A stretch of DNA of 64,000 bases, taken from Cerina sp048266425 (lineage in GTDB: Bacteria > Bacteroidota > Bacteroidia > Flavobacteriales > Flavobacteriaceae). The stretch covers positions 1 to 64,000 of the forward strand of contig JBLWZN010000008.1 of assembly GCA_048266425.1 (NCBI GenBank), given 5' to 3'. Below the pieces are notes generated by a model, which searched no databases, was not told the origin of the DNA, and saw only the letters and a list, made by a program, of their open reading frames with translations. Each line of letters opens with the position of its first letter. Positions within the stretch are counted from its first letter, which is position 1. The position numbers were made by a program, and so were the translations under genes. This document shows positions 34,689-42,615 of the stretch, one piece after another.

Positions 34689-35961
34689 AAGTATCCTAAA
34701 ACGCCTGGATTGGTTTACGGTTCTGTGCTATATCCTACTGGTGGCCATAGGTTGGATCAATATTTATTCTACCACCTATACGGAAGAACACTCCTCAATT
34801 TTCGATTTTGCCACCATTTACGGAAAACAAATGTTTTTTATAGGTGTCAGTCTGCTTTCCATTTTCCTGATCTTGGCGCTGGAGGCCAACTTTTACGAAC
34901 GGTTTTCGAGCCTTTTTTATATTATTTCATTGCTTTTATTGTTGGGGGTATTCGTCTTTGGAAAGACCATCGCCGGAGCCACCTCATGGTACGATCTTGG
35001 ATTTTTTAACCTGCAACCGTCGGAATTCGCCAAGGTAGCTACCGCCCTGGCACTTGCCAAATATTTAAGCGATATACAAACCGATATAAAGCGCACAAAG
35101 GACCAGCTCTATGCGTTTTTGATAATTTTAATACCCGTTTTATTGGTCCTTCCCCAACCCGATCCCGGAAGTGCCCTGGTGTTCTTCGCCTTGATCTTTG
35201 TTTTATTTCGGGAGGGACTCCCCCTGTTCTACTTGCTTATAGGACTTTTGGTAATCGTAATTTTTGTTGCCACACTGATGTTTGGCACCATTTGGATTGC
35301 GATAATCCTAGGATTGCTTATCGCTCTTTTCTTCTTTCTCAAAAAATCTACCTATAGGGCCCCGGTAGTACCCATAATTTCCCTGTTCGTTATTGCAATA
35401 GCATTATCCCTTTCGGTTAATTTTGTTTTTAACAATGTGTTTAAACAACATCACAGAGATCGGTTCGGCTTGTGGCTTGGATTGGAGAAAGACCCTAAAA
35501 AATTGGAGGAAATAAGAAAAACAATTGGGTACAACACCTATCAGTCCGAAAAGGCAATTGAATCTGGAGGATTTTTTGGGAAAGGCTTTTTGGAAGGAAC
35601 ACGTACCAAAGGTGGCTTTGTCCCAGAACAACATACCGATTATATTTTTAGTACAGTTGGCGAAGAATGGGGCTTTATGGGTACAGCCACGGTAGTCCTG
35701 ATTTTTACGGTACTCTTTTTAAGGTTGATATTTCTCGCCGAACGCCAAAAGAACGATTTTAGCCGTATGTATGGCTACGGGGTCATTTCCATTCTGTTGG
35801 TGCATTATTTTGTCAATATAGGCATGGTCATTGGCGTACTGCCTACCATCGGGATACCTTTGCCCTTCTTTAGCTACGGGGGCTCGGGCCTCTTGGTTTT
35901 TACCGCCCTGCTGTTCATCTTTTTGAAACTGGATGCCAATCGGTTGAACGAATTGGGCTAA
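34678..35961 (+). CDS. rodA: rod-shape SEDS glycosyltransferase RodA
   Basis: This 427-aa SEDS-family protein starts with GTG inside the mrdA 3' end. About ten membrane helices are visible, with family motifs FFNLQPSEFAKVATALALAK, LLVLPQPDPGSALVFF (the Asp needed for glycan polymerisation) and GIPLPFFSYGGSGLL near the end. It polymerises lipid II with PBP2. Its stop overlaps by 4 nt the stop of the convergent nuclease gene, with no terminator visible between them. Confidence 0.97.
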   Translation: MSGKSILKRLDWFTVLCYILLVAIGWINIYSTTYTEEHSSIFDFATIYGKQMFFIGVSLLSIFLILALEANFYERFSSLFYIISLLLLLGVFVFGKTIAGATSWYDLGFFNLQPSEFAKVATALALAKYLSDIQTDIKRTKDQLYAFLIILIPVLLVLPQPDPGSALVFFALIFVLFREGLPLFYLLIGLLVIVIFVATLMFGTIWIAIILGLLIALFFFLKKSTYRAPVVPIISLFVIAIALSLSVNFVFNNVFKQHHRDRFGLWLGLEKDPKKLEEIRKTIGYNTYQSEKAIESGGFFGKGFLEGTRTKGGFVPEQHTDYIFSTVGEEWGFMGTATVVLIFTVLFLRLIFLAERQKNDFSRMYGYGVISILLVHYFVNIGMVIGVLPTIGIPLPFFSYGGSGLLVFTALLFIFLKLDANRLNELG

Positions 35962-36776
35962 AAATTCCAATCCTCCATCACAACCTTACTTTCCATAATT
36001 TCTTGCAGTTCAAGGGGAAGGGAGGCAAAAAAGTCGATATTCGTCAACTTTTCGACACGGTCTACCGTCACAATAAAATGATGTAACGGCAGGTCGCTTT
36101 CCGCATTGGGCAACAAAAAGGCTATAACCTTTGGTTGCTGTATAGGTCCAACAGCCACAATTTTGTAGAAATATCCGGGCACCGCCACTTTCTCTTGCCC
36201 TATAGTCGGCAGCCCTTTTTCCAAAACCCCGCCGGTAACCACAAACAACGTTTCCTTCTCCCTGGTCCAATTTCTAATTTTTTGTTCCAACCTATTCCAA
36301 ACACCTGCATTAAAATCCCTGTTTTGTGGACTTATATTACTGGTATAAAACGTTTCATCATAAGCCTGCTTGGTAAACCTTCGATCCCCAGCGGGGCAAA
36401 GGTGTCCACGATCATAGCCCGAATTTTTGTAATTGCGCCAATCCGCAGAATGGGTCTTGACTAGTGGATCCCCAACAAAATAAGGCCTTTTGCGATTATC
36501 ATGCGTAAGTTGCCCCTTCCGCAATATATAGGCCACCCATTCCGCCTGTTCAAAGGATTCGTTATAGGACAATGAAAAATAAGCATGGTCGACGATGTCG
36601 CCCGTCGTGGATCCCGGCAAAAATTCTGGCGGGATGTTTTCACGCGTGCTGATGTCCACCTCATTCAATACTCCATCAGGTGTATAGAAATTTTCAAATA
36701 CCCAAAACCCGATAATACAGAGAACGATAAGAAAACTGTATATCCCTTTGTTCCTTTTACTAGCTGATCTTGCCAT
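35958..36776 (-). CDS. membrane-anchored DNA/RNA non-specific endonuclease
   Basis: The ATG at 36776 gives 272 aa; it is preceded by AGGAG and by a good promoter, whereas the longer frame begins with TTG at 36800. An N-terminal helix (about 14-30) anchors or exports the protein. The nuclease domain has the beta-beta-alpha-metal motif YDRGHLCPAGDRR (His125 as catalytic base) and downstream ISPQNRDFNAGVWNRLEQKI with the metal-binding Asn. This is the NUC1/Serratia nuclease family, which cleaves DNA and RNA outside the cytoplasm. Likely a scavenging nuclease. No immunity gene or toxin-delivery domain is present. Confidence 0.9.
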   Translation of the reverse strand: MARSASKRNKGIYSFLIVLCIIGFWVFENFYTPDGVLNEVDISTRENIPPEFLPGSTTGDIVDHAYFSLSYNESFEQAEWVAYILRKGQLTHDNRKRPYFVGDPLVKTHSADWRNYKNSGYDRGHLCPAGDRRFTKQAYDETFYTSNISPQNRDFNAGVWNRLEQKIRNWTREKETLFVVTGGVLEKGLPTIGQEKVAVPGYFYKIVAVGPIQQPKVIAFLLPNAESDLPLHHFIVTVDRVEKLTNIDFFASLPLELQEIMESKVVMEDWNF

Positions 36777-36797
36777 GGCTCCTTTTTTATAAAGCTT

Positions 36798-36829
36798 CAA
36801 AATTAGTTATAAAGAATAAACCAATACAA
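36798..36829 (-). promoter_or_regulatory. Bacteroidota promoter of the endonuclease gene
   Basis: On the minus strand TTG (36829-36827), 21 nt, TAATTTTG (36805-36798), 21 nt before the ATG at 36776. It overlaps the TTG at 36800, which rules that out as a start. Confidence 0.7.
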
Positions 36830-36856
36830 TTAGATTAAAACTCTTCGGGCATGTTT

Positions 36857-36864
36857 TATCTTTG
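36857..36864 (+). promoter_or_regulatory. -7 box (TATCTTTG) before rpiA
   Basis: The match to TAnnTTTG overlaps the alternative TTG start at 36862, so translation should begin at the ATG 36895. It is divergent from the endonuclease promoter about 30 nt away. Confidence 0.55.
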
Positions 36865-36894
36865 ATAGATCAAAACCTATTGAACATCATTCTT

Positions 36895-37569
36895 ATGGAT
36901 CAAGAGAACGAAAAGCAATTGGCCGCCATTGAAGCGGTAAAATTGATAAGGAGTGGAATGACCATCGGTCTGGGTTCTGGATCCACTGCCGCATGCATGA
37001 TCATCGAATTAGGCAAGAAGGTTTCCGACGGGTTTAAAATTCGCGGCGTGGCTTCATCGGAACATACGGAAAAATTGGCCATGGAAGCCGGAATTCCTAT
37101 AATTGCATTGCACAAGGCCAAAACCATCGATATCAACATAGACGGTGCAGACGAATTTGATCCGTATATGCAATTGATAAAAGGAGGAGGCGGGGCGCTA
37201 TTAAGGGAAAAAATTATTGCTTTCAATTCCAAGTACAACGTAATCATAGCCGATTCCGGGAAGGAAGTAATGCGATTGGGCAAATTTAAATTACCGATTG
37301 AAACCATTCCATTCGCAACTAAAAACATTATCGATCGGCTGAAAAAAGAGGGACTAAAACCTATCCTCCGCAAATCAAATAATGAAATCTATGTGACGGA
37401 TGAAAACAATTATATTGTGGATCTGGATATATTGGGCCATACTAATTTGGGCGGATTGGAAGAAAAGCTCTTGAAGATACCAGGGATTGTGGAAACAGGT
37501 CTTTTTTTGGAAACCACCAATAAAATAATCATTGGACATGGCGATTCAACCAGAACCATAGAAAGGTAG
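36895..37569 (+). CDS. rpiA: ribose-5-phosphate isomerase A
   Basis: This 224-aa protein has the RpiA motifs GLGSGSTAACMI (about 27-38), GADEFDPYMQLIKGGGGALL with the catalytic acid region (about 85-105), and the late VETGLFLETTNKIIIG. It interconverts ribose-5-phosphate and ribulose-5-phosphate in the pentose phosphate pathway. The ATG at 36895 is chosen because a promoter box overlaps the only upstream alternative. The gene is monocistronic, divergent from the nuclease and 126 nt before msrB. Confidence 0.96.
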   Translation: MDQENEKQLAAIEAVKLIRSGMTIGLGSGSTAACMIIELGKKVSDGFKIRGVASSEHTEKLAMEAGIPIIALHKAKTIDINIDGADEFDPYMQLIKGGGGALLREKIIAFNSKYNVIIADSGKEVMRLGKFKLPIETIPFATKNIIDRLKKEGLKPILRKSNNEIYVTDENNYIVDLDILGHTNLGGLEEKLLKIPGIVETGLFLETTNKIIIGHGDSTRTIER

Positions 37570-37695
37570 GTGTAGGTGCCCAGCTGTAAGATTGACACTT
37601 TAATTTCGACAAATTAACCGGATAATGAAATTTTCCTAAAGGAAGCATTAAATGCTATTGGAGAATTGTTTGAATAAAAAATAAGAGAAAGGAAA

Positions 37696-38160
37696 ATGAG
37701 TATGATTACATGGAAAGATATTATTCGTTATACGACAAAGGGCAATCCTGCCCCAGATCATCGCATCGAAAAAACGGACTCGGAATGGAGGGAACTATTA
37801 ACTCCCGAACAATTTAGGATTACCCGTAAAAAGGGGACGGAGGCACCACATACCGGGGCATTGTGCAGCACATACCAAGCTGGCAAGTATGCTTGCTCCT
37901 GTTGTAACGCCCCCTTGTTCGATTCTACCATAAAATTTCAATCCGGTACAGGATGGCCCAGTTTTACCCAACCCATCAAGGAAAATGCCATCAAATATGA
38001 AAAGGACAACACATTTGGGATGATACGCGTAGAGGTTATGTGCAACACCTGCGATGCACATTTGGGTCACGTATTCCCGGATGGGCCCGAGCCTAGCGGA
38101 CTCCGTTATTGCGTCAATTCCGAATCCTTGCAGTTATTAAAATCGGAGGTCGATGGTTGA
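37696..38160 (+). CDS. msrB: peptide-methionine (R)-S-oxide reductase MsrB
   Basis: This 154-aa cytosolic protein (no signal peptide) has two zinc Cys pairs, C67/C70 (CSCC) and C116/C119 (CNTC), catalytic Cys139 in GLRYCVNS and likely resolving Cys57. The GTGWPSF and HLGHVFPDGP motifs are intact. It reduces methionine-R-sulfoxide in proteins. The last codons and stop (GTC GAT GGT TGA) are written in the TTGATGG repeat word, so the C-terminal VDG comes from the intergenic repeat. msrA follows after 124 nt. Confidence 0.96.
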   Translation: MSMITWKDIIRYTTKGNPAPDHRIEKTDSEWRELLTPEQFRITRKKGTEAPHTGALCSTYQAGKYACSCCNAPLFDSTIKFQSGTGWPSFTQPIKENAIKYEKDNTFGMIRVEVMCNTCDAHLGHVFPDGPEPSGLRYCVNSESLQLLKSEVDG

Positions 38161-38208
38161 TGGTTGATAGTTAATAGAAAAATAGTAAGCGCCTAAACTT
38201 ATAAACCT
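38150..38208 (+). repeat. TTGATGG repeat module spanning the msrB stop
   Basis: GATGGTTGATGGTTGATAG starts inside the last codons of msrB. It is followed by an A-rich stretch and one CCTAAACTTATAAACC octamer pair, a short version of the module at 14602. Confidence 0.75.
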
Positions 38209-38284
38209 TTCTAACATATAGGCAGCATGGAAACGATACATTGGGTGCCCATCAAAAACGAAATTTCAAATTAAAAACACAACA

Positions 38285-38836
38285 ATGAAAAATAAAAATC
38301 TACAAACCGCTACCTTGGGCGGAGGATGCTTTTGGTGCATAGAGGCCGTACTCCAGGAAATAAAAGGCATAGAAAAATTGATATCCGGATATACTGGCGG
38401 AAAAGCTCCCGGAAAGCCTACCTATAGGGAAGTATGTTCCGGATTAACGGGACATGCCGAAGTGGTTCAAATTACATTTGATGCCGATGTTCTTTCTTAT
38501 AAAGACTTGTTGATGGTTTTTATGACAAGTCACGACCCCACCTCCCTAAACCGGCAAGGAGGGGACGTTGGGACCCAATACCGATCGGTAATCTATTACC
38601 ACAACGACGAACAAAAAGAGGTGGCAAAGACGGTAATCAAGGAATTGGCCTCCTACTACGACACCCCAATTGTAACGGAGGTATCTCCCCTGGGCGAATT
38701 TTACCAGGCCGAAGACTATCATCAAAACTATTACAGGATCAATCCTACCCAAGGCTATTGCAGCGCGGTAATTACCCCAAAATTAGCAAAACTGAGAAAA
38801 ATGCACGCCGACAAGCTAAAGGTCGTATCAGCTTAA
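38285..38836 (+). CDS. msrA: peptide-methionine (S)-S-oxide reductase MsrA
   Basis: This 183-aa cytosolic enzyme has the catalytic GGGCFWC motif (Cys15) close to the N-terminus, then SGYTGGKAPGKPTYREVCSG, HDPTSLNRQGGDVGTQYRS and FYQAEDYHQNYYR. It repairs methionine-S-oxide. It is followed after 2 nt by a CPGC thioredoxin-fold protein that could supply electrons, so msrB-msrA-redoxin look like one repair unit. Confidence 0.97.
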   Translation: MKNKNLQTATLGGGCFWCIEAVLQEIKGIEKLISGYTGGKAPGKPTYREVCSGLTGHAEVVQITFDADVLSYKDLLMVFMTSHDPTSLNRQGGDVGTQYRSVIYYHNDEQKEVAKTVIKELASYYDTPIVTEVSPLGEFYQAEDYHQNYYRINPTQGYCSAVITPKLAKLRKMHADKLKVVSA

Positions 38837-38838
38837 AA

Positions 38839-39336
38839 ATGGAGAATCCAATTACTTACGGCATAGCAGGCTACAAGGCGCCGGAACTACTGGTAGATCA
38901 ATGGATCGATGCGGACGGCAAAACCACTGAACCCATTAGACTTGGTGATTTTGAAGGGAAGTTCATTGTCCTCTATTGTTTTCAAAGTTGGTGTCCTGGT
39001 TGTCATAGTAGAGGATTTCCAGCCCTCCAGGAGATGGTAAATGCCTTGAATGGCAATGATAAAGTTGTGTTTTTGGCCATTCAGACCGTCTTTGAAGGAC
39101 AAGAAGCCAATACTTATGATAAACTAAGGGAATCCCAAGAACAATATCATCTTAATATTCCTTTTGGTCACGACACGGGGGATCAGACCACTTATAATAT
39201 CTCCAAGACCATGTACCACTTCCGGACCGGGGGCACGCCTTGGTTTATTTTTATCGACCAAAAAAATAACGTGGTTTTTAACGATTTTCATTTAGATGTT
39301 GCCAAGGCCATTGCGTTTCTTAAAAGCATTGGTTAG
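38839..39336 (+). CDS. thioredoxin-fold redoxin with CPGC active site
   Basis: The ATG at 38839 (2 nt after the msrA stop) gives 165 aa without a signal peptide. The AhpC/TSA-like thioredoxin fold has active site WCPGC (C52, C55) preceded by KFIVLYCFQS and the cis-Pro loop GGTPWFIFID at about 139-148. Two Cys in a CxxC suit disulfide exchange rather than peroxide reduction. Tight coupling to msrA suggests it reduces the Msr enzymes; that is inference. A TlpA-like role is less likely because it is cytosolic. Confidence 0.85.
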   Translation: MENPITYGIAGYKAPELLVDQWIDADGKTTEPIRLGDFEGKFIVLYCFQSWCPGCHSRGFPALQEMVNALNGNDKVVFLAIQTVFEGQEANTYDKLRESQEQYHLNIPFGHDTGDQTTYNISKTMYHFRTGGTPWFIFIDQKNNVVFNDFHLDVAKAIAFLKSIG

Positions 39337-39341
39337 GTTTG
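39311..39341 (+). promoter_or_regulatory. Bacteroidota promoter inside the redoxin 3' end
   Basis: TTG (39311-39313), 20 nt, TAGGTTTG (39334-39341). The box overlaps the redoxin stop codon and lies 42 nt before the GNAT gene's ATG. Confidence 0.6.
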
Positions 39342-39383
39342 CCCTGGGAAACATCTAAAATCAACCAACATAATACCAAAATA

Positions 39384-39653
39384 ATGGAAATAAAGCACGA
39401 TAAGGAAAATAAAAGGTTTACAATGGACATAGATGGCCAAATAGCCAAGGTGGACTATAAGATGAGGGATGGCAAAATGCATTTGTTATACTCCGAAGTA
39501 CCCTATGGCCTCAGGTCCAATGGCATAGGCAAGGAGCTGGTAGAGAAAACCTTTGAAAAACTGACGGAAGAAGGGTATCAGGCCGTGGCTATATGCTCTT
39601 ACATCAGGGCCATAGCACTTGGGAGCCCCAAATGGAATACTATTATAGAATAG
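39384..39653 (+). CDS. small GNAT-like N-acetyltransferase (YjdJ family)
   Basis: The ATG at 39384 gives 89 aa. The protein is a minimal GNAT of the YjdJ type (Acetyltransf_CG): two N-terminal strand pairs (KRFTMDIDGQIAKVDYKMRD), the acetyl-CoA loop LRSNGIGKELVEKTFEKL (about 43-60) and a C-terminal AICSYIRAI with the family Cys at 71. Substrates are unknown. The frame's alternative start at 39339 overlaps the promoter and is disfavoured. selO follows after 43 nt. Confidence 0.83.
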   Translation: MEIKHDKENKRFTMDIDGQIAKVDYKMRDGKMHLLYSEVPYGLRSNGIGKELVEKTFEKLTEEGYQAVAICSYIRAIALGSPKWNTIIE

Positions 39654-39696
39654 GAATCGTCCAAAGGGATGACCTACAGATTTAAGCAAGGAGCAC

Positions 39697-41259
39697 ATGC
39701 AACTCAACATCCGAGATACCTTCAACAAGGAACTACCGGCAGACCCTGTGCTGGAAAACACCAGAAGACAGGTCTATAAAGCCTGTTTTTCTTTCGTTTC
39801 TCCCAAGAGCACGAGTCGGCCCCAGATGATCCACGTGTCATCGGATATGTTGGAAAATTTAGGACTTTCGGTCAATGATGGTCGTTCCAACGAATTCTTG
39901 GAAGTGTTTACAGGCAATGCCGTGTTGCCCAAGACCCGCCCCTATGCCATGTGTTATGGCGGCCACCAATTCGGGAACTGGGCCGGGCAATTAGGGGATG
40001 GTAGGGCTATTAATTTGGCCGAAGTAATTCATCGGGGCGAACGCTGGGCCTTACAGATCAAGGGAGCTGGAGAAACCCCATATTCCCGAACGGCGGATGG
40101 ACTTGCCGTACTTCGATCTTCCATTCGGGAATATCTATGTAGTGAGGCTATGCATCATCTGGGGGTGCCGACCACCCGGGCTGTCTCCCTGGCCCTTTCA
40201 GGTGACCGAGTTTTAAGGGATATACTTTACAATGGAAATCCTGACTATGAAAAAGGTGCAATAGTCTGTAGGGCAGCACCAACTTTTCTTCGCTTTGGAA
40301 ATTTCGAAATCCTTAGTGCAAGACAGGATATTAAGACACTCCGAATCTTGGTAGACTATACCCTAAAACACTTCTATCCCCATCTGGGCGTACTATCCAA
40401 GGAAACCTATGTTGAATTTTTTAAGGAGGTCGCCGATCGTACATTGAAGATGATCGTTCATATGCAACGGGTAGGATTTGTTCATGGGGTGATGAATACG
40501 GACAATATGTCGATTCTAGGATTGACAATTGATTATGGTCCCTATGGCTGGCTCGAAGGTTACGATCCCGGTTGGACGCCCAATACAACGGATCGCCAAA
40601 ACAAGCGCTATCGATATGGAAACCAGCCCAATATTGGCCTTTGGAACTTGTACCAACTGGCAAATGCCCTATATCCATTGATAGAGTCAACGGAACCGTT
40701 GGAAGCTATTTTGGAACGATATCGGACCGATTTCAAAGAACACTATCTGGAGATGATGAAAGGGAAATTGGGACTTTTCACCTATGAGGATAATGACAAT
40801 GAACTGGTTAGCGCCCTAGAAGAAAACCTACAGCTTACCGAAACCGATATGACGATCTTTTTTCGCCATTTGGGAGATTTTAATAAAAATAGACCCGGTG
40901 AAGGATTCACTTTGGTTTTAGATGCTTTTTACGCTCCCGAAAAATTGACAGCGGAAATACAGCGGAAATGGGCCAATTGGTTCATTAAATATGCCGAACG
41001 ATTACAAAGGGAAAACCTTCCCGATCCGGATAGAAAGGCAAAAATGAACACTTTAAACCCCAAATACGTGCTGCGCAACTATATGGCCCAGCTAGCCATA
41101 GACGCAGCCGACATTGGTGATTACACGGTTATAGATGAACTTTACCAGCTGTTAAAACAGCCCTATGCCGAACAAAAAGAAGCCGAAAAATGGTTCGCTA
41201 AACGTCCGGAATGGGCAAGGCATAAAGTGGGGTGCTCCATGTTATCCTGTAGTTCATAA
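39697..41259 (+). CDS. selO: protein adenylyltransferase SelO (YdiU family)
   Basis: This 520-aa protein has the SelO pseudokinase fold. The nucleotide-binding HQFGNWAGQLGDGRAINLAE (about 89-108), KGAGETPYSRTADGLAVLRS (about 125-144) and the metal region HGVMNTDNMSILGLTIDYGP (about 263-282) are conserved. SelO transfers AMP to Ser, Thr and Tyr of proteins, including redox enzymes. The C-terminal tail CSMLSCSS has the Cys pair that is a Cys/Sec pair in eukaryotic SelO, so redox control of activity is plausible. It follows a run of oxidative-repair genes, which fits a redox-stress role. Confidence 0.95.
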   Translation: MQLNIRDTFNKELPADPVLENTRRQVYKACFSFVSPKSTSRPQMIHVSSDMLENLGLSVNDGRSNEFLEVFTGNAVLPKTRPYAMCYGGHQFGNWAGQLGDGRAINLAEVIHRGERWALQIKGAGETPYSRTADGLAVLRSSIREYLCSEAMHHLGVPTTRAVSLALSGDRVLRDILYNGNPDYEKGAIVCRAAPTFLRFGNFEILSARQDIKTLRILVDYTLKHFYPHLGVLSKETYVEFFKEVADRTLKMIVHMQRVGFVHGVMNTDNMSILGLTIDYGPYGWLEGYDPGWTPNTTDRQNKRYRYGNQPNIGLWNLYQLANALYPLIESTEPLEAILERYRTDFKEHYLEMMKGKLGLFTYEDNDNELVSALEENLQLTETDMTIFFRHLGDFNKNRPGEGFTLVLDAFYAPEKLTAEIQRKWANWFIKYAERLQRENLPDPDRKAKMNTLNPKYVLRNYMAQLAIDAADIGDYTVIDELYQLLKQPYAEQKEAEKWFAKRPEWARHKVGCSMLSCSS

Positions 41260-41342
41260 TTAAGAATACCGGGAAATTATTGGCCAGTTCTTGTTGGCTA
41301 TTCGTAAGTTCGCCTATATTTAAGCCACAAAATCTACCCCCC

Positions 41343-42512
41343 ATGCTTAAAAAGTTAAGGTATCTGCTAGCTATTTTATTGCTCATCTATCTGTTGGCCA
41401 TTTTTATTGCCCCTCCCCTATTCGAAAAAAAACTTAATCTCGTCGAGTTCAAAAATCCGCAACGACTGGGTTCAGAGGCCAAGGAGCTGTATTATTCCTT
41501 GCCATTTGTTGCAGACCTGCATTGTGATGCTTTGCTTTGGGACAGGGATTTGACCAAAAGGGTAAATTACGGGCACGTGGATTTTCCAAGGATGCAAGAA
41601 GGCAATGTAGCTTTGGAGGCCTTTACCATCGTTACCAAGTCGCCTAAGGGACAAAACTTTACAAGTAATTCCGCAGATACTTTTGATATGATAACCCTTT
41701 TGAACTTTTTACAGGGCAAGGGACCCAATCAATGGTTTAGTTTATATAATCGGGCAGAATATCAGGCCCGTAAACTTCATCAATACGCCAAAGGATTTGA
41801 TGATAAATTTTTTGTCATTACCTCCCAAAAGGAATTACAGCGGTATATTGAACTGCGAAAAACCGACAAATCGCTAATCTCCGGATTTTTGGGGATTGAA
41901 GGGGCCCATTGCCTGGAAGGAAAATTGGAAAACGTCCAACAACTTTATGACGAGGGGATCAGAATGATGGCACCTACCCATTTTTTTGACAATAAACTTG
42001 GTGGCTCCGCCCATGGTATTTCTGGTGAAGGGTTAACCGAATTCGGGAAATCTGTCATCAAGGAAATGAACCGCCTCAATATGATTGTCGATCTCTCCCA
42101 TATTTCCCCAAAGATGATCGATGATATCCTTGAACTGAGCACGAAACCAGTAATCGTTTCCCATACCGGCGTCAAGGGCACCAAAAATAGCCCCAGAAAT
42201 TTATCGGACGACCACCTTAAAAGGATAGCCGCCAATGGGGGACTCATCGGTATTGGCTTTTTTAAAGGTGCGATCCAGGGAGAAATAGTAGACATAGTGG
42301 CCGCAATAAAATATGTTCGGGACCTGGTGGGCATTGAACACGTGGCCTTAGGATCCGACTTTGACGGGGCCGCCACTACGCCCATTGATATTACTGGGTT
42401 ACCCTATATAGTACAGGGCCTAATGGATGCTGGTTTTACAAAACTAGAAATTGAATCGGTAATGGGTGAAAACGTAAAACGGTTTTTATTGACCAATTTG
42501 CCCAAGGAATAG
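41343..42512 (+). CDS. membrane dipeptidase (peptidase family M19)
   Basis: The ATG at 41343 gives 389 aa; the upstream ATG at 41280 is unlikely because it would put polar text before the anchor. An N-terminal helix (about 8-24) anchors the enzyme. Metal-binding motifs are VADLHCDAL (HxD), IEGAHCLEG, IVSHTG and HVALGSDFDG. M19 enzymes are zinc dipeptidases that also accept D-residues at the C-terminal position. It could finish peptides for uptake, or process wall peptides. It is followed by a terminator shared with the convergent prc-like gene. Confidence 0.92.
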   Translation: MLKKLRYLLAILLLIYLLAIFIAPPLFEKKLNLVEFKNPQRLGSEAKELYYSLPFVADLHCDALLWDRDLTKRVNYGHVDFPRMQEGNVALEAFTIVTKSPKGQNFTSNSADTFDMITLLNFLQGKGPNQWFSLYNRAEYQARKLHQYAKGFDDKFFVITSQKELQRYIELRKTDKSLISGFLGIEGAHCLEGKLENVQQLYDEGIRMMAPTHFFDNKLGGSAHGISGEGLTEFGKSVIKEMNRLNMIVDLSHISPKMIDDILELSTKPVIVSHTGVKGTKNSPRNLSDDHLKRIAANGGLIGIGFFKGAIQGEIVDIVAAIKYVRDLVGIEHVALGSDFDGAATTPIDITGLPYIVQGLMDAGFTKLEIESVMGENVKRFLLTNLPKE

Positions 42513-42547
42513 CACCATAAATTTACGGTACCACAACCCAAATAAAA

Positions 42548-42573
42548 AGCCCCAACGTAACCGTTAGGGCCTT
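42548..42573 (-). terminator. intrinsic terminator between the M19 and Prc-type genes
   Basis: GGCCCTAACG, TTAC loop, CGTTGGGGCT then T on the minus strand, about 43 nt past the protease stop. It can serve the plus-strand dipeptidase gene as well. Confidence 0.8.
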
Positions 42574-42615
42574 CTACACTTAAACTCGTATTGAGCTATT
42601 TCCTTTTTTCAAAAA

